Of a stretch of 56,798 nucleotides of DNA, positions 43,767-51,850 are shown in pieces (position 1 is the stretch's first letter; every line of letters starts with the position of its first letter). The notes beneath the pieces are model-generated. The model was not told the origin of the DNA. It did no database searches and saw only the letters and a list, made by a program, of their open reading frames with translations. The position numbers were made by a program, and so were the translations under genes. The DNA comes from an uncultured Acetatifactor sp. (lineage in GTDB: Bacteria > Bacillota > Clostridia > Lachnospirales > Lachnospiraceae): contig CAJUSI010000035.1 in NCBI GenBank assembly GCA_910589035.1, forward strand, positions 1-56,798. The letters are read 5' to 3'.

Positions 43767-43915
43767 AAAAGTTTTTTGCGGAAATGTTGGAGGTATTGCT
43801 GAGGGGAGTTTAGGGGGTTGGAAGATCTACGGTGCTGGCTATTTCCAGGTATTCGGCGTACCAGCCTGCGGAGGATGGAGAGATTTTTGAGGTGATTTAC
43901 GGGGATAAGGAATAA
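43763..43915 (+). pseudogene. agrD: AgrD-like pro-peptide gene split by an amber codon
   Basis: The frame 43763-43915 is 50 codons. It reads MKKFFAEMLEVLLRGV, then TAG (43811-43813), then in the same frame GVGRSTVLAISRYSAYQPAE and DGEIFEVIYGDKE. The N-terminal amphipathic helix and the downstream YQP followed by acidic residues match AgrD of Clostridia. A single base change (for instance TTG to TAG) explains the interruption. The presumed signal segment (ISRYSAY) has Ser in place of Cys, so a lactone ring would be expected. Ribosome binding site GGAGAG; overlaps agrB by 4 bp. Confidence 0.75.
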
Positions 43916-43940
43916 GGGGAAGAAAAGAGGGTTTCCTTTT

Positions 43941-45458
43941 ATGTTTGTGTTGATAAACATTTGGGTTACAGACGACAGAAAGAATATTTTTCCTCTGGGT
44001 CTGGCTTATGTTGCTGCATGTTATGAAAAATTTGGCAAAGTTAAAGTGTTTGATATGCATTATCTTAAAAATGTGGATGAGCTGATAGATTATTTTTATA
44101 AAAATGAAGTAAGGTTTGCCGGATTTAGCGTGTGCTCAAGTCATGAAAGTATGTCGCGCAGTTCTTATTTAGCAAAAACAATAAAACGTGTTTCTCCCAA
44201 TACTATTGTTGGCATTGGAGGACCACATGCGACATATCAGGGGATTGATATTATCAGAAATCATTTAGAATTTGATGTTGCATTCGTCGGTGAGGGGGAA
44301 TTGTCGGCAATGCAGTTTGCGAAGAATATAGTGGATGGTAAATCCAATTGCTATGAAGGGGTTAATAATATTTATTATCGTAATTCTGAGGGAGAAGTTG
44401 AGTCAGCAGAATACAGAAAGAATGATGTGTATATTCTACCTGCCCGTCATCTTTTTCCAACCTGTAAAGAATATACGGACAAGTTTAAACAAAGCCCGCC
44501 TGTTATTTGTATAGAGAGTACTCGCGGATGTGTGGGAAAGTGTAATTTTTGTGCTTTAAAACTTGATCAGATAAATGGATTTGTTAAAAAAAATCTTGAT
44601 TTGTTTCATCAGGATTTAGTGTTAACGATAAATTCCCAAAAGTTGGGACAGGCAGACTTGTTTTTTGTTGACGCAGACTTTTTGATATCAAAAGAGCGGA
44701 CAAAAAAGATTATAGATATAATAAAGAGCTGCCCTCAAGTAAGGTTTTATAGTATTTCCAGTTGTACAGATAGTGTGTTGAGATGCGGCGAAATTCTGGA
44801 TGATTTATTTGATTCAGGATGCACTTATATAGAAATAGGCGTTGAGAGTTTTTCAGAGGAACAGATTAAACGATATAATAAACGTTCATCTGTTGAAAAA
44901 AGTATTGAAGCTATCGAATTACTGAAGAAAAAACAGGAAAAATATAAATTTTCATACCAGATCGATATCATTATGTTTGAACCTTTTGCCAGTTTGGAAG
45001 ACATAAAAATAACCAATGGATTTTTACAGAAGTATACATATGCATCCTCGTCAAATGAACATAATTTTTTTCATATGATGGAGCTATTTCCTGGTACTAA
45101 TTATCGAACAATGACAGAAACTGCGAAATTATGCATGGCTTCTTCTGAAATGGATATCCCATTCTGGAAATTCAGGGATAGCAGAGTCGCCGAATTGTAT
45201 AGAGTTGTATCTTTATATAATAATAAAATTTTTACCTTGAAAAAGGCGCTTGAAAAGAAAATCGAAGAAAGAATTTGTAACTCGGGCAAATTGGATTGTT
45301 CAGATATTAGAAATTTGCGTATCTTGAAGACGATGACGTATAAGTGGTTTGATGAGATGGTGAATTCAAATAGTCATGAGCACTATATAAAAATATTTAA
45401 AAAATACTATGAGTTATACCAAAAAATAGAAAGGGGGTATCATCATGAAACGGAATAG
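43941..45458 (+). CDS. B12-binding-type radical SAM protein
   Basis: 505 residues, AT-rich. N-terminal ~1-150 resembles a B12-binding fold (FPLGLAYVAACYEKFGKVKV; VGIGGPHATYQGI) but the DxHxxG cobalamin signature is only DMH, so cobalamin binding is uncertain. The radical SAM motif GCVGKCNFC (~196-203) follows, then a TIM-barrel with VDADFLIS and GVESFSEEQIKRYNKRSSVE. Such enzymes methylate or rearrange substrates through a 5'-deoxyadenosyl radical. Starts 25 bp after the agrD frame, so it may be co-transcribed with agrBD. Likely first tailoring enzyme of the cluster. Confidence 0.85.
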   Translation: MFVLINIWVTDDRKNIFPLGLAYVAACYEKFGKVKVFDMHYLKNVDELIDYFYKNEVRFAGFSVCSSHESMSRSSYLAKTIKRVSPNTIVGIGGPHATYQGIDIIRNHLEFDVAFVGEGELSAMQFAKNIVDGKSNCYEGVNNIYYRNSEGEVESAEYRKNDVYILPARHLFPTCKEYTDKFKQSPPVICIESTRGCVGKCNFCALKLDQINGFVKKNLDLFHQDLVLTINSQKLGQADLFFVDADFLISKERTKKIIDIIKSCPQVRFYSISSCTDSVLRCGEILDDLFDSGCTYIEIGVESFSEEQIKRYNKRSSVEKSIEAIELLKKKQEKYKFSYQIDIIMFEPFASLEDIKITNGFLQKYTYASSSNEHNFFHMMELFPGTNYRTMTETAKLCMASSEMDIPFWKFRDSRVAELYRVVSLYNNKIFTLKKALEKKIEERICNSGKLDCSDIRNLRILKTMTYKWFDEMVNSNSHEHYIKIFKKYYELYQKIERGYHHETE

Positions 45459-45533
45459 AACTGGATAGTGATAAAGAAGATGAGAGGAACACAACTGCAT
45501 ATTCACTTAATTACAGAAAGGCGGATAATAATT

Positions 45534-45971
45534 ATGAAAATCAGAGATGAAAGAAACGGGGATTTTATTTTTCAGGAATATGAAGATGGGAATGGGATTT
45601 TGCTTGATATAGAAAGCGGCTGTGTATATCTGTTAAATGCAACAGCGTTGCTTTTGTACAGGCTATGTGATGGAAGCAGGGAAAAGGCTGAAGTTTTTGA
45701 AGCATTTATGGGATGCATTGAAATAGGTGATGAAGACAATGATGGGAATGATATAGGAGCAGATTTCGACAGTATACTGAATGAATTTGAAGTGAATGAT
45801 ATTTTAGGGCGCGTTGTATGCCAGGAAGCCGATGAAACAGGTGTTGTATTAAGGCTAAAATATGTAAAACCTCTAATGGACATATTCCGGCTTGAAGATT
45901 TGCTGGAAGAGATTGAGGGAAGAAAAACAACAAGCGCACATTGTAGCCATTGTTATGGAACATTTGGGTAA
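45534..45971 (+). CDS. PqqD-like (RRE) protein with a Cys/His-rich C-terminal tail, possible precursor
   Basis: 145 residues from MKIRDERNGDF. Residues ~1-85 match a PqqD/RRE fold: DIESGCVYLLNATALLLYRL then LCDGSREKAEVFEAF. The middle is acidic (DEDNDGNDIGADFD). The C-terminus is RKTTSAHCSHCYGTFG, ending right at the stop, with two Cys and two His in seven residues plus Thr/Ser. In RiPP pathways PqqD domains bind leader peptides; a free PqqD has no such tail, so the tail may be a modifiable core peptide fused to its recognition domain. A 52-nt hairpin follows and may raise its dosage over later genes. Start chosen at 45534 over an upstream in-frame ATG at 45480. Confidence 0.7.
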   Translation: MKIRDERNGDFIFQEYEDGNGILLDIESGCVYLLNATALLLYRLCDGSREKAEVFEAFMGCIEIGDEDNDGNDIGADFDSILNEFEVNDILGRVVCQEADETGVVLRLKYVKPLMDIFRLEDLLEEIEGRKTTSAHCSHCYGTFG

Positions 45972-45977
45972 TGATTC

Positions 45978-46029
45978 ATCTCGCCAGCGGCTTCGGTTAG
46001 CCATGTACATAGCCGAACACTGGCGAGAT
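45978..46029 (+). terminator. hairpin between PqqD-like gene and next radical SAM gene
   Basis: ATCTCGCCAG (45978-45987) and CTGGCGAGAT (46020-46029) form the outer 10-bp stem; CGGCT/AGCCG can extend it. No long T-tract, so probably a partial attenuator or processing site. Confidence 0.6.
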
Positions 46030-46054
46030 TATCAATTCTTATGAGGAAATGGAA

Positions 46055-47137
46055 ATGTCTGAGTATCAGGGAAACATATTATATATAGAAAGAATAAAAT
46101 TCGACAGTATTTATATGGAGATAACATCGAGATGTAATGGCCATTGTTTCTATTGTTATAATGATTCGAAAACTTCTGGAATTAATATGCCCTATTTAAA
46201 AGTGAAAGAAATAATGGAACAGGCATATGAGATTAATAATAATGTGTCATACACTTTTTCCGGAGGTGAACCGTTAATGCATCCTGATTTCGTTAAAATT
46301 ATAGATCTAGGATGCAGTATGGGGTTAGATATTGCGATCGTAACGAATGGATGTTTGTTAAGAAATGTTAGCACAGTTGATAATTTGTATAAATGCAGCT
46401 TTCAGGTCACATTAGATTCAATAGATGAAAAAGTGCATGATTCAATGCGAGGTGTCGGATCTTTTGACAATATTAAAAATTTGCAGCGGTACTTGCCAAA
46501 CAAAAATAATAAAGAGCGCATATTGCGTATTAATCTGACAAAGAAAAATCTAATGAATGTGCGGGAATTTACAGAATTTGCGTTAGATAATGACTATACG
46601 GTATTGTCGTTTGGTTTTCCGGTTGAACAGGGGAGGGCAAAAGAAAACAAAATCCTCTTAGACTTTGATAATAGAACGGATTGGGAAATATGCTTAAAAG
46701 TCATTCATGAAATAGAAGAATATACAGAGAAATATAAAAATAAAATAAAAATTGAAAGAAAAAATTGTTATCCAAGGATAAGATGTGAACTTACGGACAA
46801 AAAGAAACCTACGATGGCGTTAAGGATTACTCCTGATGGATATGTGTATCCTTGCTTGTATTTCTGCGATAAAATCAACAGTCTTGGAAATGTTAACGAT
46901 GCCACTATATATGAAATATTAAAAGGCCAGCCTTTTCTCAATTTGATAAATTTGATTTTATATCGTGAGTCATATATCGAAAACTGTAAGAGCTGTATTT
47001 GGAATAAACATTGTTTCAAGGGATGTCCGGCTTTGGCTTACTCTAAATATGGTTCGTTTGATCACGAAATATTCTGCTCATTTATGAAGGGGTTGTTCGA
47101 AAGGATTATTAAAGAAAAGGGGATGTCAGAAATATAG
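46055..47137 (+). CDS. radical SAM/SPASM peptide-modifying enzyme
   Basis: 360 residues. Cluster motif SRCNGHCFYC (Cys ~27, 31, 34), then FSGGEPLMHPDFV and VTNGCLLRN, then the SPASM region with Cys in YPCLYFC, NCKSCIWNKHCFKGCPAL. The SPASM layout is typical of RiPP maturases (sactionine, thioether, or Cys-x-epimerase types). I chose ATG at 46055; another in-frame ATG lies at 46049. Substrate presumably the tail of the PqqD-like protein. Confidence 0.9.
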   Translation: MSEYQGNILYIERIKFDSIYMEITSRCNGHCFYCYNDSKTSGINMPYLKVKEIMEQAYEINNNVSYTFSGGEPLMHPDFVKIIDLGCSMGLDIAIVTNGCLLRNVSTVDNLYKCSFQVTLDSIDEKVHDSMRGVGSFDNIKNLQRYLPNKNNKERILRINLTKKNLMNVREFTEFALDNDYTVLSFGFPVEQGRAKENKILLDFDNRTDWEICLKVIHEIEEYTEKYKNKIKIERKNCYPRIRCELTDKKKPTMALRITPDGYVYPCLYFCDKINSLGNVNDATIYEILKGQPFLNLINLILYRESYIENCKSCIWNKHCFKGCPALAYSKYGSFDHEIFCSFMKGLFERIIKEKGMSEI

Positions 47138-47156
47138 TAATAATGGAGTTACAGAT

Positions 47157-47984
47157 ATGATAAGTATTATGTTGGACATTATAAAAGTAGGTAAAATAAT
47201 TATCTTATCTAATGATTTGGACTTAATCCAAATAGTTAGAAAAATATATCCTTATTGTTCATGTGTAGGGCAAAATGAAAATAGTGATTGGATAATTACT
47301 GTATGTAAGGAGGATGGGGTGTATTGTGCGAAGTATAAGGCTTTTGTGTATGAAAAATTGTCTGTCAACGGTTTGTATTATTTTTTATATGAAATAATAC
47401 AAGTCATTATTGAAGAGATAATGATTCAAAATGAATTAAATATTTTGCATGGATCTGTAATGGAAAGGAATGGGGAGGCTTTTATATTCTCCGCAAAAAC
47501 AAATGGTGGAAAATCTACGTTAGTTTTCAATTTGAATTATTATGGATACAATTACATTTCGGACGATTACGCCGTTATAGATAATGATATTTGCAGCATA
47601 GTTCCTGTGCATTTGCCGATTAAACTGCGTACATTAATTCCAACTCCTGAAATTGCATCTGAAAATGTGATAGTGAGGGATTATAATCCTATAAGCATTG
47701 AAAACTATTATCTGGTCAGACCATTTTCTTTCAGTGAAAACAGATCATATAGATTGAGAGCTCTTTTTTTATTGAATCGAAATGATAAAGTTAGTTGCAT
47801 TAATAAGCTGGACTACAAGGATTCCTATAAGAATATTATACTAAATTCTAAAGAACCAGATATGAAAGCAGTAAAACGAATTGCTTCTATATCATTGAAC
47901 CTTATCAAACAGATAGATGTTTATGAGTTAAGCTATAAGGATACATTTCAATGTTGGAATATGCTCAAATCATTAAATAATTAA
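47157..47984 (+). CDS. HPr kinase/phosphorylase-like protein
   Basis: 275 residues. P-loop region LHGSVMERNGEAFIFSAKTN followed by GGKSTLVFNLNYYGY, and the second-strand acid motif YISDDYAVIDNDI. Divergent from true HprK (which has a K-M hairpin motif); such stand-alone kinase-like proteins occur in lasso-peptide and other RiPP clusters, where one phosphorylates a Ser of the precursor. Here I infer modification of a Ser/Thr in the cluster's peptide. 19 bp after the SPASM enzyme. Confidence 0.75.
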   Translation: MISIMLDIIKVGKIIILSNDLDLIQIVRKIYPYCSCVGQNENSDWIITVCKEDGVYCAKYKAFVYEKLSVNGLYYFLYEIIQVIIEEIMIQNELNILHGSVMERNGEAFIFSAKTNGGKSTLVFNLNYYGYNYISDDYAVIDNDICSIVPVHLPIKLRTLIPTPEIASENVIVRDYNPISIENYYLVRPFSFSENRSYRLRALFLLNRNDKVSCINKLDYKDSYKNIILNSKEPDMKAVKRIASISLNLIKQIDVYELSYKDTFQCWNMLKSLNN

Positions 47985-48035
47985 ATATTTTAGTGAGTAA
48001 GTATAATATTTGAAGAGGAAAATGGGTGATGAATC

Positions 48036-49517
48036 ATGAATAAGATAGCAAATGGTTTTGGACATCTGGAATTTAGGCCACGGGTACGTCTTACTGCATT
48101 TTGTAATAGAAGATGCAGTTATTGTTTTGCAAAGGACTATCTGTCTGAGAAAGACGTCCACAACGAAATAGATATAAATTCTATGGAGAAAATACTATGT
48201 AACTGTAGCAAAGAAAAAATACAATGTATTGGATGGCAGGGGGGTGAACCTACACTTCATACTAATATAGATTCAATTATTAAGCTACATGAGAAATACG
48301 GAATTAAAGCTATGGTATTTACGAATGGACTGATTAGAAGAGAAATAATAGAAAATATGTCAGGCATAGTTGAAGCGGTGTTGGTTAATTGCAATGAGCC
48401 AAATACATATCAAAATGAAGAATTGTCCCAACTGTTTGCTAATATAAAGTTGATGAAGGCGCTTTATGGAGAAGGGCGGGTTGCTATAGGAATTAATATT
48501 TATTCTGATAAAATGGATACATCTTTTATTTTGGACTATGCCATGAAAACCGGAATAAAAGAGGTTCGGATCGATATTACGAGGCCGTCGCCGTCTAATG
48601 GAAATGTATTTGTCGATTATGATAGTATAAAAAAGGTATTCAGCAAAGCAAAAGAGACACATAAGATATTACTGGGTGGCGGAGTGAAATATGCACACTT
48701 TGATTGCCCTTTTCCGTTGTGCGCAATATCCCGGGAAGATGCTGATTATTTATGGAATTATATGGATGGTGATTTAGGGTATGCCCAGTGCAGTACGGCA
48801 TTGGATATTACTCCTGATTTCAATATCGCATCGTGCTTTTGCTCCATGCAGTTTAAAAATATAAATGTTGACAGGTTTGATTCGCTTACACATGCATGGC
48901 TGTTTATAAAGTATCTCGAAGATGAGATTAAGTGGTCGGTTTATACAAAAGATTCGTGTGTTGGATGCGAAAATAATATAAAGAAGGTATGTCAGGGAGG
49001 CTGTCTTGGGTATAAACCGGGTATCGATAAAGTGTTTAATGAAGAAAAGCTGTTTGATAAGTGTGAATTATTGAATAGAGCTGGAGATATTGCAAAATTA
49101 TATGTTCTATATAAAAATCAGAACTATTTAGATAGTTATAATTTAGCAAATCAATATTTGCAAGATGAAAAGTATAAATATAATGATGCAGTTAAGGAGA
49201 TTCAAATTCTTTCAGCGATTTACCTGAAGAAGTATAAAACATTTGAAAAAGAGATAATTAAGATGATAAAAGAATCCGTTTATCCATCTTTGGAAGCATA
49301 CCTTTTTGCTTCCGCATTATATGATGATAGCCTGGACTTTTCAATTGAAATAGCAGAGCTGGGGTTACTTTTAGACGATACGAAAGCCAGGTATCATTTG
49401 CATTACCTTTTATACGAAGCGTTTAAACAGAAGGGTATGAAAGAGAAAGCTTATCGTCACTTTGCCAGCTACTATACGTATCTGCCAGACATGAAAAAAC
49501 TTAAAATAGTGAAATAA
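48036..49517 (+). CDS. radical SAM/SPASM enzyme with helical-repeat C-terminus
   Basis: 493 residues. Cluster motif FCNRRCSYC (Cys 23, 27, 30), IGWQGGEPTLH, TNGLIRREI. SPASM-type Cys groups: YAQCSTALDITPDFNIASCF, VGCENNIKKVCQGGCLGY. The C-terminal ~150 residues are helical, TPR-like (YNLANQYLQDEKYKYNDAVK; AYRHFASYYTYLP). This is the third radical SAM enzyme of the block; its second domain may hold the substrate. Start at 48036, weak site GGTGAT. Confidence 0.88.
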   Translation: MNKIANGFGHLEFRPRVRLTAFCNRRCSYCFAKDYLSEKDVHNEIDINSMEKILCNCSKEKIQCIGWQGGEPTLHTNIDSIIKLHEKYGIKAMVFTNGLIRREIIENMSGIVEAVLVNCNEPNTYQNEELSQLFANIKLMKALYGEGRVAIGINIYSDKMDTSFILDYAMKTGIKEVRIDITRPSPSNGNVFVDYDSIKKVFSKAKETHKILLGGGVKYAHFDCPFPLCAISREDADYLWNYMDGDLGYAQCSTALDITPDFNIASCFCSMQFKNINVDRFDSLTHAWLFIKYLEDEIKWSVYTKDSCVGCENNIKKVCQGGCLGYKPGIDKVFNEEKLFDKCELLNRAGDIAKLYVLYKNQNYLDSYNLANQYLQDEKYKYNDAVKEIQILSAIYLKKYKTFEKEIIKMIKESVYPSLEAYLFASALYDDSLDFSIEIAELGLLLDDTKARYHLHYLLYEAFKQKGMKEKAYRHFASYYTYLPDMKKLKIVK

Positions 49518-49541
49518 TCTTGAGAAGCGGGAGAAAAATCT

Positions 49542-51164
49542 ATGTATACTCAGATTGTGTTAGAAAAAGTATATAGTAAATGTGTGGAAAGCTTAAAAGA
49601 ATATATATTACAAGTAGCAGAATCAGGTGGCCTTACTCATAAACAGATGGAGAAGCTGATCATAGAATGTAGAATAGATTCTTTTCTTGGGGAAATATTT
49701 TTAAATAAAATTGATAAAGTGAGAATCGGCTGTCTGGATATTCTTCAACGTAATTACAATGAATTGTGTAGGGAAGAAATAAGGAAACTTGCAGATTGTG
49801 CTTATGAAAATGATATTAAATTGATAGTATTGAAAGGAGTTGTTTTTTCAGAACAGTATTATTATAGGCCTGAAAAGAGGAGAAGTGGTGATATTGATGT
49901 TTTTGTTGCGCCAGAGGACTTTGCTAAATTTGTTAATATATGTAAACAGAGAGGATATCGATTTGAGTATGGGGAAGAAATAGATGAATCTACTATAAAA
50001 TGTTATGAAGGAGACTTTTGGAGGGATCAACATTTCAATGTAATTACTAAATCCATAAATAATACTGCAATAAACATAGACATTCACGTAGCTCTAATTC
50101 AATATCAATGGTTTGCGGGAAATTGTCATCTTATATATAAGGATTTTTGGGGTAGAAGTTCTGTTTCTCATATGGCCCCTTTGAATCATGTTTATGAGTT
50201 GGAAGTACACGATTTGATTATTTATTTAGGCCTTCATTTTTTACAGCATTTTTACTCCCAAATATGGGCAGGCTTTATCAAAGGGAAATATATATTAGGT
50301 ACATATTTGAATCTTCTTGTGGATATTGCCAGCGTGCTGGTTGCCAGAAGCAGTGAAATTGAATGGGACTATTTCTGCAAATTATGCAATTCGTATCTGA
50401 TTGATTATGAAATGGCGAATGTACTTACATTTACGAAGCAGATATTTGGTGAGATAGTTCCCCAATATGTTATTTTTGAGTTGGATAGGCAAGGCAAAAG
50501 CTATATAAAAGATCGTTTTTATTATTCTATATGCAGGTTTATGACCAAGAGAGATTTGGCATATTTATTAATTAATCCTGTTATATATTGGCTTAACGAT
50601 TATGTAGATGCTGTGATAAAAGGTAAGGAGACATTATATTGTAAAAAAAATTTCGATATTCTTTCTTTTAAAGGGCAATATTGTTATGGTTCTCATTTTG
50701 TTGCATCAAAAATGGATTTTAAAGTTTTGCTGAAATGGAATGAAAGAAGTTTTTGTATTGAAATGGGAATAAAATATGCTGAACAATCTTTTACCGATCA
50801 AAGCGCTTGGGAGGGTTGTTTTCTGTCCGACAGAAATTTTATTGTAATAGGGATACATGGATTTGAACATAGAGATGAAACATTGTCTGTAAAAGCGTTT
50901 AACATATTTTACAAAAAGTTCAGTTCAGGAGTCGGGTTTTCATGTGACAATGAAGCTGTAAAAGTAATAGTGGTAGATGACAAAATTATCGTAAATGTAC
51001 CGTGGATAATATTGGGCTTCACGCCGGATCCAGGTAAATCTTTGGGATTGAGTATTATATGGACTCATTATGACACAGAAACAAAATATGCCAGAGTTGG
51101 TTTATCAGGGAATCCGACATGGCACGATATAATGGGTATGTATAGAATCGGCTTATCAGAATGA
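49542..51164 (+). CDS. PF14907-type nucleotidyltransferase with CBM9-like C-terminal domain
   Basis: 540 residues. Residues ~95-130 hold VLKGVVFSEQYYYRPEKRRS and GDIDVFVAPEDF, the NTase site (G-D-I-D; catalytic aspartates); WDYFCKL and other features follow. Residues ~395-540 look like a CBM9/DUF1083-type beta-sandwich: WNERSFCIEMGIKYAEQSF, VPWIILGFTPDPGKSLGLSI, SIIWTHYDTETKYARVGLSG. PF14907 proteins accompany HprK-like kinases in some RiPP clusters and transfer nucleotides. The CBM-like addition is unusual and hints at a glycan or nucleotidyl-sugar step. Last gene of the AT-rich block. Confidence 0.75.
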   Translation: MYTQIVLEKVYSKCVESLKEYILQVAESGGLTHKQMEKLIIECRIDSFLGEIFLNKIDKVRIGCLDILQRNYNELCREEIRKLADCAYENDIKLIVLKGVVFSEQYYYRPEKRRSGDIDVFVAPEDFAKFVNICKQRGYRFEYGEEIDESTIKCYEGDFWRDQHFNVITKSINNTAINIDIHVALIQYQWFAGNCHLIYKDFWGRSSVSHMAPLNHVYELEVHDLIIYLGLHFLQHFYSQIWAGFIKGKYILGTYLNLLVDIASVLVARSSEIEWDYFCKLCNSYLIDYEMANVLTFTKQIFGEIVPQYVIFELDRQGKSYIKDRFYYSICRFMTKRDLAYLLINPVIYWLNDYVDAVIKGKETLYCKKNFDILSFKGQYCYGSHFVASKMDFKVLLKWNERSFCIEMGIKYAEQSFTDQSAWEGCFLSDRNFIVIGIHGFEHRDETLSVKAFNIFYKKFSSGVGFSCDNEAVKVIVVDDKIIVNVPWIILGFTPDPGKSLGLSIIWTHYDTETKYARVGLSGNPTWHDIMGMYRIGLSE

Positions 51165-51193
51165 CCATGAAGGTGAGTCCATACATAAGAGAC

Positions 51194-51289
51194 GGAGATA
51201 TAATTGTCGATCTGTACTGGCAGGCTTTCATGCCGCAGGGTGGTAAGTCTCTTCATATATAGGTAGGCAGCAACATTCTGCATTAGGTT
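51194..51289 (-). pseudogene. AraC-type fragment
   Basis: Minus-strand translation contains NVAAYLYMKRLTTLRHESLP and VQIDNYIS, similar in composition to a linker of AraC-family regulators (compare RPLRHENLPLQIGNYI at about 54800). No helix-turn-helix remains. Low certainty. 51165-51850 otherwise holds only hairpins. Confidence 0.35.
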
Positions 51290-51427
51290 GGCGGAGGACA
51301 GGATATAGCCTTAGGTCATCAAAGGCTGGTTTAAGGCGGCGGATTGGATAATCTGGCTGCTTTTACACTGTCTGTCCGGTCAGAGGAAACCGCTTGTTGA
51401 ATCGCTCAGTTCTGCTCTGAAGATTCT

Positions 51428-51506
51428 GCTTGTATCAATGGCGTTAGTCAAGCCTGCTTCGCACCGCTTGCGCGGCAAGGGCTTGACAAATACCATTGAT
51501 ACAAGC
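51428..51506 (+). repeat. large symmetric hairpin
   Basis: GCTTGTATCAATGG (51428-51441) pairs perfectly with 51493-51506; then a symmetric 5x5 internal loop; then GTCAAGCC (51447-51454) pairs with GGCTTGAC (51480-51487); the tip CTTGC/GCAAG can pair too. TTCTGCT and AGCAGAA flank it. No T-tract. Could be the end of a mobile element, a structured RNA or a recombination target. Confidence 0.65.
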
Positions 51507-51537
51507 AAATATCACGTAAGCAGAACTAAGCTGGTTT

Positions 51538-51556
51538 CCGGCATTCGGAATGCCGG
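51538..51556 (+). repeat. short palindromic hairpin
   Basis: CCGGCATTCGGAATGCCGG is a perfect palindrome around a single central base, just after the large hairpin. A partly similar GGTTTCC-TTGCCGGAATGGCGG follows. Confidence 0.5.
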
Positions 51557-51642
51557 TTTCCAATTTGCCGGAATGGCGGTTTCCTCTGGCAAGAATATTC
51601 ACGGATTTCAGTTCCGATTGTTTAAGCTCTCAGAGTATAATT

Positions 51643-51663
51643 CCCCGCAGCTCTGCTGCGGGG
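51643..51663. terminator. GC-rich hairpin
   Basis: CCCCGCAG (51643-51650) and CTGCGGGG (51656-51663) with a 5-nt loop. No T-tract. Confidence 0.4.
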
Positions 51664-51751
51664 GGCATTCCGGTAACTGGACACTTTTCTTTCATGATCC
51701 AAAAGCCTTCTTCATAGGCATGCCTCCCTGTCACAGCGGGCGCACATGCTG

Positions 51752-51784
51752 AAAAAAGCGCCCGCGGAAACAGGGCGCTTTTTT
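51752..51784. terminator. bidirectional rho-independent terminator
   Basis: AAAAAAGCGCCC (51752-51763), 9-nt loop, GGGCGCTTTTTT (51773-51784): perfect 12-bp stem with A/T runs on both sides. It would stop transcription entering from the left as well as from the ParE/Phd operon. Confidence 0.85.
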
Positions 51785-51850
51785 CGTCTATCCTGCCGTT
51801 ATGAGAGTAGCATCGGTGTACCTGTGTCCGAAGCATCACTGATAATTTTC

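Noticed and set aside
43811..43813. Stop-codon recoding (pyrrolysine or suppressor) in agrD
   Set aside because: TAG and TGA both end clearly intact genes in this window; a point mutation is simpler.
51630..51839. Minus-strand 69-codon frame
   Set aside because: It spans a perfect bidirectional terminator and has no motif.
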